A DNA stretch of 64,000 nt from JBHIYN01 sp041984235 (GCA_041984235.1 JBHIYN010000003.1:314808-378807); one strand, 5' to 3'. Shown: positions 1 to 9,724, numbered from the stretch's first letter. The notes: a model not told the origin generated them from the sequence alone. Translations and numbers: made by a program.

Positions 1-78
1 GGCGCCCTGTTCCACCATCACGGCCACGCGCATCCCGGGCCCGCGCCGGCGGCGTCGGCACCGGCCCACCACCACTGA
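1..78 (+). CDS. C-terminal end of an unidentified protein with a His-rich tail (partial)
   Basis: Frame 1 is open from the window edge to a TGA at 76-78 and encodes a tail rich in His, Pro and Ala, ending in three His. Codon third positions are almost all G or C, as in neighbouring real genes. A His-rich tail suggests a metal-related protein, but too little is visible to name it. It would converge on ccoS. The alternative is a minus-strand gene starting near base 33 (reads MRVAVMVEQGA), which would continue the ccoIS operon. The window does not separate the two. Confidence 0.4.
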   Translation, partial: GALFHHHGHAHPGPAPAASAPAHHH

Positions 79-96
79 CGGGCGCGGTGGCGCGTC

Positions 97-267
97 TCAG
101 GACGCGTCGTCGTTGCGACCGGGTCGGTCGTCGTCCTCGCGCAGGATATCGCTGCCGCGACGCTCGAGGTCGTCGAACTGGCCGTGGTTGACCGCCCACA
201 GGAAGGCCCACACGATGACCGCGACCAGCACCAGCGACAGCGGGATCAGGAAGTAGATGATCTCCAT
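97..267 (-). CDS. ccoS: CcoS, cbb3 oxidase maturation protein
   Basis: This 56-residue protein has one N-terminal membrane helix (MEIIYFLIPLSLVLVAVIVW) followed by a short charged tail. That is the standard size and layout of CcoS/FixS, which is needed to insert cofactors (heme and copper) into the cbb3 oxidase. The ATG at 265-267 was chosen because it places the helix at the N-terminus. The longer open frame upstream reads into ccoI and has no family similarity. It follows ccoI by 13 bases and must be co-transcribed with it. Confidence 0.9.
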   Translation of the reverse strand: MEIIYFLIPLSLVLVAVIVWAFLWAVNHGQFDDLERRGSDILREDDDRPGRNDDAS

Positions 268-280
268 CGTCGCGCCCCGC

Positions 281-2752
281 TCAGCGCCGCACCCGGATGC
301 GCAGCGCGTTGGCGACAACCGCCAGCGAGCTCAGCGACATGCCGATGGCCGCGGCCCACGGCGGCAACCAGCCGCCCACCGCCAGCGGGACGGCGCCGGC
401 GTTGTATGCGATCGCCCAGGCCAGGTTCTGCCGCACCACGCGGCGCAGGCGGGCCGCCACCGAGACCGCGGCGCGCACGCCTTCCAGGGTAGGCGCCAGC
501 AGCAGGATGTCCGCCTGCTGGCGCGCCGGAGCCGTGGCGTCCGCCACCGCGATGGAGACGTCCGCGCGCGCCATCACCGGGCTGTCGTTGATGCCGTCAC
601 CGACCATGACGACGCGCTCGCCGGCGGCCTGGCGGCGTTCGACCTCGGCCAGCTTGTCGGCCGGCCGCATGGCCGCGTGCCAGGCCCCGATGCCGGCAGC
701 CCCGGCGATGGCGGCTACTGCGGACTCGCGATCGCCGCTCACGATCAGGCTCGGCAGGCCGTGCTGCGCCAGCCAGGCGATCAGCCCCGGCGCCTCGGAG
801 CGCAGCGTGTCGGCGAACTCGAAGCGTGCGACGACCCGGCCATCGCACGCCAGCCACGCTTCCTTGCCGCCGTCGTCGCGTTGCGGCGCAATACCGGCGA
901 AGGCCGCAGTGCCAACCGTCGCGGCAACGAACTCCCGCGAGCCGAGACACACCCGCTCGCCCGCCGCGGTGACCGCGCTCGACCCGCGACCGGCGCGGCT
1001 GGCCAGGGTTGCCGGGCGCAGCATCGCCGCCGCCAGCTCGACACGGCGCAGGGCGCGGGCCAGCGGATGCTCCGATGCTTCGGCCAGCGCTACCGCCAGC
1101 GCCACGCAGTGCGCCTCGTCGCGCTCGCCGAAAACCTCGACGGCTGCCGGCTCGAGCTCTCCCGTGGTGAGGGTCCCGGTCTTGTCGAACAGGACCACGT
1201 CGGCCGCGGACAGGCGCTCCAGCGCGCCGGCACCGAGCACGGCCACGCCCTCCCCCAGTAACGCGGCGTGCGCGGCGGCATGCGCCGCCGGCCGCGCGAG
1301 GGCGAGCGCGCACGGACAGGACACCACCAGCACGGCGAGCGTGGCCGCGAACCAGCGCCCGGGGTCGACCAGTGCCCAGCCAGCGGCCGTCACCGCGGCC
1401 ACCACCAGGACGCCGAGCACGAACCAGCGCGCGACCGCTGCGCCCAGCCGGTCCTCGCCCGGGCGCAGCGCCGCGGCGCGCTCTACCAGCCGCGCGAGGT
1501 GCCCGGCGAACGACTGCGCGGCGACCGCACCGACGCGCAGTTCCAGCGGCGACTCCAGGTTCACGCTGCCGGCCAGCAGGCGGCTGCCGGGGGCGCAGGG
1601 CTGCGGCAGCGACTCGCCGGTCAGCACCGAGGCGTCGACACTGCTGCGGCCGGTCACGATCTCGCCGTCCGCCGGCACCACCTCGCCGGCGCGGATCCAG
1701 AGGTGATCGCCAGGCTCCAGGCTTATGCTCGGCACGGTCTCGAACGCCGTGCGCGCACCGCTGCGCGCGATGCGCCGTGCAGCGTCCGGCAGCACCGCAC
1801 CCAGCGCCTCCAGCCGCGCTGCCGCGCGCACCCGTGCACGCAGCTCGAGATAGCGGCTGGCGAGCAGGAAGGTCGCGAACATCACCACCGAGTCGTAGTA
1901 CACCGCGCCGGCGCCGGCCAGGGTGTGCCAGGCGCTGCCGCCGAACGCGAGCACCAGGGCCAGCGTGACCGGCACGTCCATGTTGACGCGCCGCGCGCGC
2001 AGGGCGGCCAGCGCGGAGCGCCAGAACGGCTGTGCGGCGTAGGCCATCACCGGGACGGTCAGGACCAGCGCGGCCCAGCGCAGGAAGCCGGCCAGCGCGC
2101 CGTCGGCCGCGGCGTCATCACCGCCGAGATAGAGCGCGAGCGCGATCATCATCACCTGCATGCCGCAAATCGCGGCGACACCGAGACGTCGCAACAGGTC
2201 GCGCGCCGCACCGGTCTCGCTGCGCCGGCGCGCATCCGGGGTATACGGGCGCGCATCGAAGCCGAGCCCGTCAATCGCTGCCAGCATCGCGCTCAGCGCC
2301 GTGCGTGACGGCTGCCAGCGCAGGTGTGCGCGACCGGTCGCCAGGCTGACCTCGCAGGCCTCGACGCCGTCCATGCCCGCCAGGCGCTGCTCGAGCAGCC
2401 ACGCGCAGGCCGCGCAGGTCATCCCGGCCACCACCAGCGAGACCTCGCGGGCATCGCCCGCCGCGCGCGAGAAGCGCTCCAGCAGGGCGGGATCGTCGTA
2501 CACGGCGAGGGTGTCGCTTGCGCCCGCCGACGGTTTCAGCGCCCGCGCTTCGCGGAAGCGGTAGTAGTCGCCCAGCCCGCAGCCGACGATGGCCGCCGCC
2601 GCCGCCGCGCAGCCGACACAGCACATCGGGCGCTCCTGTCCCTCGATGGCCGCACCGAAGTGGCTGCCGGGCGGTACCGGCTCACCGCAGTGAAAGCAGT
2701 TCGGGGTAGTGGCGGCAGGCGTCGCGGTCGTTTGTATCGGGGCGCTGGTCAT
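281..2752 (-). CDS. ccoI: CcoI/CopA2-type copper-exporting P1B ATPase for cbb3 oxidase assembly
   Basis: This protein of about 823 residues supplies copper to the CuB site of cbb3 oxidase, exporting Cu(I) across the inner membrane. Visible features in order are an N-terminal Cys-rich module (CFHCG, then CCVGC), a heavy-metal-associated domain with GMTCAACAW, membrane helices, the CPC metal site in VSCPCALALARP, the phosphorylation loop DKTGTLT and the hinge GDGINDSPVMARADV. The extra N-terminal Cys module is typical of FixI/CcoI and not of housekeeping CopA. An ATG at 2752 is preferred over a GTG at 2779, because the GTG would leave little room for a promoter next to the FNR box at 2805. It is divergent from ompW-ccoNOQP. 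Confidence 0.93.
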   Translation of the reverse strand: MTSAPIQTTATPAATTPNCFHCGEPVPPGSHFGAAIEGQERPMCCVGCAAAAAAIVGCGLGDYYRFREARALKPSAGASDTLAVYDDPALLERFSRAAGDAREVSLVVAGMTCAACAWLLEQRLAGMDGVEACEVSLATGRAHLRWQPSRTALSAMLAAIDGLGFDARPYTPDARRRSETGAARDLLRRLGVAAICGMQVMMIALALYLGGDDAAADGALAGFLRWAALVLTVPVMAYAAQPFWRSALAALRARRVNMDVPVTLALVLAFGGSAWHTLAGAGAVYYDSVVMFATFLLASRYLELRARVRAAARLEALGAVLPDAARRIARSGARTAFETVPSISLEPGDHLWIRAGEVVPADGEIVTGRSSVDASVLTGESLPQPCAPGSRLLAGSVNLESPLELRVGAVAAQSFAGHLARLVERAAALRPGEDRLGAAVARWFVLGVLVVAAVTAAGWALVDPGRWFAATLAVLVVSCPCALALARPAAHAAAHAALLGEGVAVLGAGALERLSAADVVLFDKTGTLTTGELEPAAVEVFGERDEAHCVALAVALAEASEHPLARALRRVELAAAMLRPATLASRAGRGSSAVTAAGERVCLGSREFVAATVGTAAFAGIAPQRDDGGKEAWLACDGRVVARFEFADTLRSEAPGLIAWLAQHGLPSLIVSGDRESAVAAIAGAAGIGAWHAAMRPADKLAEVERRQAAGERVVMVGDGINDSPVMARADVSIAVADATAPARQQADILLLAPTLEGVRAAVSVAARLRRVVRQNLAWAIAYNAGAVPLAVGGWLPPWAAAIGMSLSSLAVVANALRIRVRR

Positions 2753-2804
2753 GACGGCTGTGGTCGCGGGGCGCGGCACCTTGTGCTATTCATTTTCGGC
2801 GCGG

Positions 2805-2818
2805 TTGATCCAGATCAT
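2805..2818. promoter_or_regulatory. FNR/Anr box between ccoI and ompW-ccoNOQP
   Basis: The sequence TTGATCCAGATCAT differs from the FNR consensus TTGAT-N4-ATCAA only at the last base. It lies in the divergent intergenic region, 52 bases upstream of the ccoI start and 164 bases upstream of ompW. If it acted at -41.5 on the plus strand, the -10 hexamer would fall at about 2841-2846 (CATTGT, a partial match). An FNR protein with all four cysteine ligands is encoded at 10196-10945, so a regulator is at hand. Which arm, or both, it controls is inferred. Confidence 0.8.
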
Positions 2819-2982
2819 GCGCAATTTGCTGCACCTGCGTCATTGTCTCGCCCGGCAGCCGGACGTGCTCGCCGCAGGAGTCATGCGGGAGCCCCGCCGG
2901 CGCCGCCACGGCCCGCCCTGACGCACGGATCAGACCGCGCCTCGGGGCGCCGGATAGTCGCCATTAAAGTCGGGGAACGACC

Positions 2983-3741
2983 ATGCACTGCAAGCACCTC
3001 AATCTCTCTTCCCTCCGCCGCGTGCGCGGCGCCGCCACCGTGCTGCTCGCCGCCGCCCTGGTCACGGGCACACCGGCCGCTCTTGCCGAAGGTTCGCCGG
3101 CCGATTCCAAGTGGCGCGTGCGTGGCCGCGTCATCGGCATTATCCCCGACGACTCCAGCAGCAACATCAACCTCGAGACCGCGACCACCAGCACCCCGCT
3201 CACCGCCGGCGTCGGCGCCGACGCGGCCTGGGTACCGGAGCTCGACGTGACCTACATGATCACGCCGCATTTCGGCATCGAGGCGATCGCCGGCATGGCC
3301 AACCATGACGTCGAGATCGATGGCTCCGACCCGGTGCTGAACGGGCTCGGCGTGCCCGACGGCACCAAGATCTTCGACGTCTGGGTGCTGCCGCCGACGG
3401 TGACCCTGCAGTACCACTTCCGGCCGGCGGCCAGGTTCCGGCCCTACGCCGGTGTCGGCGTCAACTACACGGCATTCCTGTGGAACGACGCGACCAAGAA
3501 CCTGGAACGCACGCTGGGTGGCCCGGTGGACGTCGATACGTCCAGTTCGTGGGGCTGGGCGGCGCAGTTCGGCCTCGACTGGGACATCGGCGGCAACTGG
3601 TTCGCCAACATCGACGTCAAGTACATCGACATCGACACCACCGCCTCCCTGCACCCGGCCGCGCTGCCCGGCGTCGGCCTGCGTGTGAATCTCGACGTCG
3701 ACCCCTGGGTCGTAGGCGCCGGAATCGGGTATCGTTTCTGA
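2983..3741 (+). CDS. OmpW-family outer-membrane protein
   Basis: This 252-residue precursor has a Sec signal peptide ending near ALAEG (about residues 28-36). The mature part is an 8-stranded-barrel type sequence with the OmpW hallmarks ITPHFGIEAIAG, VTLQYHFRP and RPYAGVGVNYT, and it ends in the outer-membrane signature YRF. OmpW proteins form small barrels with a hydrophobic channel. In enterobacteria ompW is known to respond to oxygen through FNR, which fits the FNR box upstream and the position in front of ccoNOQP. The ATG at 2983 follows a GGGGAACG Shine-Dalgarno-like stretch. The transported compound is unknown. Confidence 0.88.
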   Translation: MHCKHLNLSSLRRVRGAATVLLAAALVTGTPAALAEGSPADSKWRVRGRVIGIIPDDSSSNINLETATTSTPLTAGVGADAAWVPELDVTYMITPHFGIEAIAGMANHDVEIDGSDPVLNGLGVPDGTKIFDVWVLPPTVTLQYHFRPAARFRPYAGVGVNYTAFLWNDATKNLERTLGGPVDVDTSSSWGWAAQFGLDWDIGGNWFANIDVKYIDIDTTASLHPAALPGVGLRVNLDVDPWVVGAGIGYRF

Positions 3742-3755
3742 ACCTGGATACGGGT

Positions 3756-3782
3756 GGCGGCGGCCGCGCCGCAGCCGCCGCC
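3756..3782 (+). promoter_or_regulatory. GC-rich stem-loop between ompW and ccoN
   Basis: GGCGGCGGC (3756-3764) pairs perfectly with GCCGCCGCC (3774-3782) around a 9-base loop, 14 bases after the ompW stop. No T-tract follows, so a simple intrinsic terminator is unlikely. It may stabilise the ompW mRNA end, attenuate read-through into ccoN, or mark an RNA processing site. The function is inferred only from its position. Confidence 0.5.
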
Positions 3783-3784
3783 CT

Positions 3785-3800
3785 TGACGCGGGGGCGTCA
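3785..3800. promoter_or_regulatory. Perfect inverted repeat TGACGC-GGGG-GCGTCA upstream of ccoN
   Basis: Six-base arms with a 4-base spacer lie directly after the stem-loop at 3756-3782 and 54 bases before the ccoN start. The spacing resembles a dimeric regulator operator, but it can also form an RNA hairpin. It is not an FNR box, and no FNR box was found between ompW and ccoN, so ccoNOQP expression may depend on the ompW promoter or on this element. Confidence 0.4.
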
Positions 3801-3854
3801 TAGCGGGCTCCGCGGCAGCGGCCAGCCCGGCAACACGCAACGGGAGTGGTTCGG

Positions 3855-5270
3855 ATGACCGAAACGTACAACTACAAGGTAGTGCGCCAGTTCGCGATCA
3901 TGACGGTCGTGTGGGGGCTGGTCGGCATGCTGGTCGGGGTGTGGATCGCGGCGCAGCTCGCCTTTCCCGCCCTCAACTTCGACCTGCCGTGGCTGACCTT
4001 CGGCCGGCTGCGCCCCCTGCACACCAATGCCGTGATCTTCGCCTTCGGCGGCTGCGCGCTGTTCGCCGGTTCCTACTACATCGTCCAGCGCACCTGCCAC
4101 GTGCGCCTGGTCAGCGACCGGCTCGCGGCCTTCACCTTCTGGGGCTGGCAGGCCGTGATCGTGCTCGCCGCGGTGACCCTGCCGCTCGGCATCACCACGT
4201 CGAAGGAATACGCCGAGCTCGAGTGGCCCATCGACGTGCTCATCACGGTGGTGTGGGTCGCCTACGCGGTGGTCTTCTTCGGCACGGTGGCGCGGCGCCG
4301 TGTGAAGCATATCTACGTCGCCAACTGGTTCTTCGCCGCCTTCATCATCACCATCGCGGTGCTGCACATCGTCAACAGCCTCGCGCTGCCCGCCAGCCTG
4401 ACCAAGTCGTACTCGATGTTTGCGGGCACCCAGGACGCCATGGTGCAGTGGTGGTACGGCCACAACGCGGTCGGGTTCTTCCTGACCGCCGGTTTCCTCG
4501 GCCTGATGTACTACTTCATCCCCAAGATCGTGGAACGGCCGGTGTACTCCTACCGCCTCTCCATCGTGCACTTCTGGGCGCTGGTGTTCACCTACATCTG
4601 GGCCGGACCACATCACCTGCACTACACCGCGCTGCCGAACTGGGCGCAGTCGCTGGGCATGGTGATGTCCCTGATCCTGCTGGCGCCGTCCTGGGGCGGC
4701 ATGATCAACGGCATCATGACTCTCTCGGGCGCGTGGCATAAGCTGCGCACCGACCCGGTGCTGCGTTTCATCATCGTGTCGGTGTCGTTCTACGGCATGT
4801 CGACGTTCGAAGGGCCGATGATGTCGATCAAGACCGTCAACGCCCTCTCGCACTACACCGACTGGACCATCGGGCACGTGCACTCCGGCGCCCTTGGCTG
4901 GGTCGGCTTCATCTCGCTCGGCGTGATCTACTACCTGCTGCCACGCCTGTACGGCCGGGAAATCTACTCGCTCAAGCTGATCGAGGTGCATTTCTGGGTC
5001 TCGACCATCGGCATCGTCCTCTACATCACGGCGATGTGGGTGGCGGGTGTCATGCAGGGGCTGATGTGGCGTGCGGTCAACGACGACGGCACTCTCACCT
5101 ACAGCTTCATCGAGTCGGTAGAAGCGATGTTCCCGTTCTACCTGATCCGGCTGCTCGGCGGCCTGCTCTACTTCGCCGGCACCGTGATCATGGCCTACAA
5201 CCTGTGGCGCACCTGCGCCGGCAGCAAACCGGTGGCGGCGGAAATCCCGACGCCGGCCATGGCGCACTGA
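3855..5270 (+). CDS. ccoN: CcoN, catalytic subunit I of cbb3-type cytochrome c oxidase
   Basis: This 471-residue, 12-helix membrane protein reduces O2 to water with heme b, heme b3 and CuB. Ligand motifs are visible: LRPLHTNAVIF (low-spin heme His), QWWYGHNAVGFF (CuB His), GPHHLHYT (CuB His pair) and GHVHSGALGW (heme His residues). The ATG at 3855 is preferred over a GTG at 3846, because GGGAG at 3842-3846 is then well placed as Shine-Dalgarno. It heads a tight ccoNOQP unit; ccoO follows after 15 bases. The length is normal for the family. Confidence 0.97.
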   Translation: MTETYNYKVVRQFAIMTVVWGLVGMLVGVWIAAQLAFPALNFDLPWLTFGRLRPLHTNAVIFAFGGCALFAGSYYIVQRTCHVRLVSDRLAAFTFWGWQAVIVLAAVTLPLGITTSKEYAELEWPIDVLITVVWVAYAVVFFGTVARRRVKHIYVANWFFAAFIITIAVLHIVNSLALPASLTKSYSMFAGTQDAMVQWWYGHNAVGFFLTAGFLGLMYYFIPKIVERPVYSYRLSIVHFWALVFTYIWAGPHHLHYTALPNWAQSLGMVMSLILLAPSWGGMINGIMTLSGAWHKLRTDPVLRFIIVSVSFYGMSTFEGPMMSIKTVNALSHYTDWTIGHVHSGALGWVGFISLGVIYYLLPRLYGREIYSLKLIEVHFWVSTIGIVLYITAMWVAGVMQGLMWRAVNDDGTLTYSFIESVEAMFPFYLIRLLGGLLYFAGTVIMAYNLWRTCAGSKPVAAEIPTPAMAH

Positions 5271-5285
5271 GGCAGGAGACCGGCT

Positions 5286-5894
5286 ATGAAACACGAAAGC
5301 ATAGAGGTCAACATCGGCTTCATGATGGTGCTGATCATCCTCACCATCTCGGTCGGTAGCCTGGTCACGATCACGCCGTTGTTCTTCCAGCACTCGACCA
5401 CCGAGCCGGTCAAGGGGCTGGAGCCCTATCCCGCCCTGCAGCTGGCCGGGCGTGACGTGTACGTTCGCGAGGGCTGCTATACCTGTCACTCGCAGATGAT
5501 CCGGCCGTTCCGGGCCGAGACCGAGCGCTACGGCCATTACTCGCTGGCCGGTGAATTCGTCTACGACCGCCCGTTCCAGTGGGGCTCCAAGCGCACCGGG
5601 CCGGACCTGCACCGCGTTGGCGGCCGCTACAGCGACGAGTGGCACCGGGTCCACCTGGTCAACCCGCGCGACGTGGTGCCGGAGTCGATCATGCCGGGCT
5701 ACCCGTGGCTGGAGGATGCCGGCCTGGACGGCGCAGCGGTCGCACAGAACATGCGCACCCTGCGCAAGCTCGGCTCCCCGTACAGTGACGAGCAGATCGA
5801 CAAGGCCCCCGCCGAGCTCGCCGGCAAGACCGAGATGGACGCGCTCATCGCCTACCTGCAGGGCCTGGGCACAGCGGTGCAGACGCGGAGATAG
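5286..5894 (+). CDS. ccoO: CcoO, monoheme cytochrome c subunit II of cbb3 oxidase
   Basis: This 202-residue protein has an N-terminal membrane anchor (about residues 10-33), then a single heme c site CYTCH in EGCYTCHSQMIRP, with family motifs such as GPDLHRVGGRYSDEWH and SIMPGYPWL, which supplies the axial Met. It is periplasmic and passes electrons from CcoP or soluble cytochromes to CcoN. A GGCAGGAGACC Shine-Dalgarno precedes the ATG. Length and order are canonical. Confidence 0.97.
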   Translation: MKHESIEVNIGFMMVLIILTISVGSLVTITPLFFQHSTTEPVKGLEPYPALQLAGRDVYVREGCYTCHSQMIRPFRAETERYGHYSLAGEFVYDRPFQWGSKRTGPDLHRVGGRYSDEWHRVHLVNPRDVVPESIMPGYPWLEDAGLDGAAVAQNMRTLRKLGSPYSDEQIDKAPAELAGKTEMDALIAYLQGLGTAVQTRR

Positions 5895-5896
5895 GC

Positions 5897-6058
5897 GTGG
5901 GCTGGGTGTTCTCACTGTGGACGGTATTCGTCGCCGTCGTTTTCGCCGGGGTCGTGGTGTGGGCTTTCCGCCGCAGCAGCCGGCCGGAATTCGAGCAAGC
6001 GGCGCGAATTCCGCTGGAAGACGACGACATTCCTACTGAACGGCGCCAAGGAGACTAA
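5897..6058 (+). CDS. ccoQ: CcoQ, small membrane subunit of cbb3 oxidase
   Basis: This is a 53-residue protein starting at GTG 5897, two bases after the ccoO stop. It has one membrane helix (about residues 5-24) followed by an Arg-Arg-Ser-Ser-Arg stop-transfer and an acidic tail. Position between ccoO and ccoP, size and topology are those of CcoQ/FixQ, which stabilises the complex. The end overlaps the Shine-Dalgarno of ccoP (CCAAGGAGAC). It is short enough to be missed by automated calling. Confidence 0.88.
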   Translation: MGWVFSLWTVFVAVVFAGVVVWAFRRSSRPEFEQAARIPLEDDDIPTERRQGD

Positions 6059-6060
6059 GC

Positions 6061-6987
6061 ATGGCCGACTTCACCAGCCTCTTCTGGAGCGGTTTCATCG
6101 GCAGCGTGACCCTGGTCAGCATTTTTGCCCTGCTGTGGTTCGTGTGGGCACAGTCCAACGCGCGCAAACCGAGCGTCGACGAGCAGGGAACGCCGGAGAC
6201 CATGGGCCACAAGTGGGACGGCGACCTCGAGGAATACAACAACCCGCTGCCGCGCTGGTGGCTGAACCTGTTCTACATCACGCTGTTCTGGGGCCTCGGC
6301 TATCTCATCGCCTATCCCGGGCTCGGCCACTTCGAGGGCGTACTCGGCTGGTCCCAGCTGGGACAGTATGCCGAGGAGGTCGCGGCGGCCGAAGCGCGCC
6401 ACGGCGAGCTCTTCGAGCGCTTCGCCGACACCCCGATCGAGACGCTGGCCGGTGACGAGGAAGCGCTGGAGGTCGGCGAGAACCTCTACGCCAGCTACTG
6501 CACCCAGTGTCATGGCTCGGACGCCGGTGGCGCACGCGGCTTCCCCAGCCTGGTCGACGACGAGTGGCAGTGGGGCGGAACCCCGGAGGCGATCGAGGCG
6601 ACCATCCTCAACGGACGCATCGCCGCCATGCCTGGCTGGGGCGCGGTCCTCGGCGCGGACGGCGTGCAGCAGGCAGCCGACTACGTCGAGCACCTCGCCG
6701 GGCGCGACATCCCCGCCGATCGCGTCGCCGCCGGCGAGACCGTCTACACCACCAACTGCGTGGTCTGCCACGGCGCCGATGGCGGCGGTAACCCGGCGCT
6801 GGGCGCGCCGGCGCTGAACAACGACATCTGGGTCTACGGCGGCACCCGCACGCGCATTGTCGAGACCCTGACCGAGGGTCGTAACGGGCGCATGCCGGCA
6901 CACGAGAACTTCCTCGGCCCGGCCAAGGTGCACGTGCTCGCTGCCTACGTCTACAGCTTCACCCGCGGCAACGCCCCCAACCGCTGA
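6061..6987 (+). CDS. ccoP: CcoP, diheme cytochrome c subunit III of cbb3 oxidase
   Basis: This 308-residue protein has an N-terminal helix (about 5-27), the conserved segment NPLPRWWLNLFYITLFWG with a second helix, and two periplasmic cytochrome c domains with CTQCH and CVVCH heme sites. Each is followed by the expected downstream Met (GRIAAMPGW, GRMPAH). It receives electrons from periplasmic donors. The AAGGAGAC Shine-Dalgarno lies inside the end of ccoQ. The length is normal. Confidence 0.97.
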   Translation: MADFTSLFWSGFIGSVTLVSIFALLWFVWAQSNARKPSVDEQGTPETMGHKWDGDLEEYNNPLPRWWLNLFYITLFWGLGYLIAYPGLGHFEGVLGWSQLGQYAEEVAAAEARHGELFERFADTPIETLAGDEEALEVGENLYASYCTQCHGSDAGGARGFPSLVDDEWQWGGTPEAIEATILNGRIAAMPGWGAVLGADGVQQAADYVEHLAGRDIPADRVAAGETVYTTNCVVCHGADGGGNPALGAPALNNDIWVYGGTRTRIVETLTEGRNGRMPAHENFLGPAKVHVLAAYVYSFTRGNAPNR

Positions 6988-7001
6988 GCGGCAGACCGGC
7001 G

Positions 7002-7281
7002 ATGCTCAACAGCCCGTTCGAGCCGGCGCCCTGGATGCCGGTCCCGGCCCGCTTCGGCGCCGTGCTGTGGCTGTCCTTCCTGCTCGCCGGGGTGGCCACG
7101 GGCGTGTTCTTCTCGCTCATCGACCCCGACGCGCTGCGCCCCTGCGTGCCGTTCCCGGACGTCAGTCGCACCGCGGCCTACAGTATCGGCTTCTTCGCCT
7201 TCTGGTTGCTGACCGCGGCGGCCGGCGTGCTTTCCGTCATGTTCACCTATCCGCCGGCGCCCGATACGCCTGACGACCACG

Positions 7282-7289
<8 letters not shown>
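7002..7289 (+). CDS. Small two-helix membrane protein in the cco operon, function unknown
   Basis: This 95-residue protein has two membrane segments (about 20-40 and 62-82) separated by a short loop with a single Cys (LRPCVPFPD). It lies between ccoP and ccoG, 14 bases after ccoP, and overlaps ccoG by 8 bases, so it is translated with the oxidase genes. I recall uncharacterised small membrane genes at this position in other cco clusters, but I do not recognise a named family. A role in cbb3 assembly is inferred from position only. Confidence 0.75.
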
Positions 7290-8672
<1,383 letters not shown>

Positions 8673-8676
<4 letters not shown>

Positions 8677-9164
8677 GCAACGAAGAGAAAGGCCAGAGCT
8701 GGTACCGCGAGCCCTGGGCCTGGCTGGTGGTCGGACTCCCGCTCAGCGCCGTCGCCGCCTGCATGGTGACCATCGTCATCGCGATACGCACGGCCGACGG
8801 CCTCGTCGTCGACGACTATTACAAGCGCGGACTGGAGATCAACCGGGTGCTGGACCGCGAGGCGCGCGCGGCCGAGCTTGGTCTGGCGCTCGAGGTCACG
8901 GCGCTCAACCGCGGTGACTATGCCTTCACCCTCGCCGCGCAGACGACCGCGGCCTTCCCGGACGACCTCGACGTGCTGTTCGCGCACGCCACGCGCGCGG
9001 CCGGTGACCAGGCCACGCGCGCCGAGCACCTCGGCGGCGGACATTACCGCGGCCGCATCGACCCGCTGGACCCCGGCCCCTGGTACCTCGATGTCTCGAC
9101 ACCCGAGTGGCGCCTGGTACGCCGCGTGGTAGTCGGCAGCGAGGGGCGCGCCAGCCTGCGCTGA
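8673..9164 (+). CDS. ccoH: CcoH/FixH, cbb3 oxidase assembly protein
   Basis: This 163-residue protein has one N-terminal membrane helix (about 13-36), the FixH hallmark DDYYKRGLEIN, and a periplasmic beta-rich domain ending in WYLDVSTPEW. FixH/CcoH interacts with the oxidase during late assembly. It starts at GTG 8673 and overlaps the ccoG stop by 4 bases. It is the last gene of the plus-strand operon and converges on the hemerythrin gene. Confidence 0.92.
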
Positions 9165-9172
9165 CGCGCGCC
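9145..9172. terminator. Possible stem-loop at the convergent ccoH/hemerythrin ends
   Basis: GGCGCGC (9145-9151) can pair with GCGCGCC (9166-9172). The ccoH stop codon lies in the loop and the hemerythrin stop is 4 bases further on. There is no T-tract, so this is weak evidence for a shared terminator of two converging operons. Confidence 0.3.
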
Positions 9173-9175
9173 GGC

Positions 9176-9724
9176 TCAGCGTGCCGCCATGATCGCCTGG
9201 TAGAGGCGATCGAAACGCTGGTCCACGGTGCGTCCGAACACCGGGTCGGCCGTGGCTGCCTTGGTTGCCTCGATGTGCCTGAGCTCGGCCGCGGTCAGCG
9301 CCGTGCGCGCGGCGCCGAAGACGCGAGCCTCTTCGCGGTTCATGTGCTCGCGGTTGCGTTCGAGGAAGTCCTCGCTGAGCTCGAGCAGGCGTTCCCGGGA
9401 AACCATCTGGCCCGCGCAGGCGCCTTTCAGCAGGTCGCGCAGCGTGACCCCGAGTTCGCCCAGCTCGTGGTGCTGGCGGCCGAGCAGTTCGAGATCCCCG
9501 GCGACGCCGGGCTCGCGCTCCGTCAGCAGCGCGTAAACCGCGTCCTCGGCCGGATGATGGACGACGTCGGAATAGGCCGTGAAGTAGGACACGATGTCCA
9601 GCATCAGGTGGTAGTCGGCGTCGGCGTCGGCCTGCTGCAGCAGCGCCACCTGCTGCGCGAACAGGTCGAGCAGTGCCGCCATGTTGACATGATCGTGGTG
9701 CAGCTTGTCGAGCAGGTCGCTCAT
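9176..9724 (-). CDS. Hemerythrin-like (HHE) di-iron protein
   Basis: This 182-residue cytoplasmic protein has the His/Glu pattern of hemerythrin HHE domains: HHDHVNMAALLDLF near the N-terminus, VVHHPAEDAVY at about 55-65, RQHHELGE at about 83-90, and HMNREEARVF at about 127-136. Such proteins bind O2, NO or reactive species at a di-iron site. It is the third gene of an fnr-receiver-hemerythrin run (38 bases after the receiver gene), so it probably serves O2 or NO handling at the aerobic/anaerobic switch. Confidence 0.88.
   Translation of the reverse strand: MSDLLDKLHHDHVNMAALLDLFAQQVALLQQADADADYHLMLDIVSYFTAYSDVVHHPAEDAVYALLTEREPGVAGDLELLGRQHHELGELGVTLRDLLKGACAGQMVSRERLLELSEDFLERNREHMNREEARVFGAARTALTAAELRHIEATKAATADPVFGRTVDQRFDRLYQAIMAAR

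Noticed and set aside
257..1706. Long plus-strand open frames opposite ccoI
   Set aside because: They are antisense frames of high-G+C coding DNA; the minus strand carries all P-type ATPase motifs.
2805..2818. Reading the FNR box as a general CRP site
   Set aside because: CRP sites need TGTGA half-sites; this sequence has the TTGAT half-sites of FNR.
3798..5915. 705-residue minus-strand frame opposite ccoN and ccoO
   Set aside because: Composition is His/Asp/Arg-rich noise without motifs; the plus strand encodes complete oxidase subunits.
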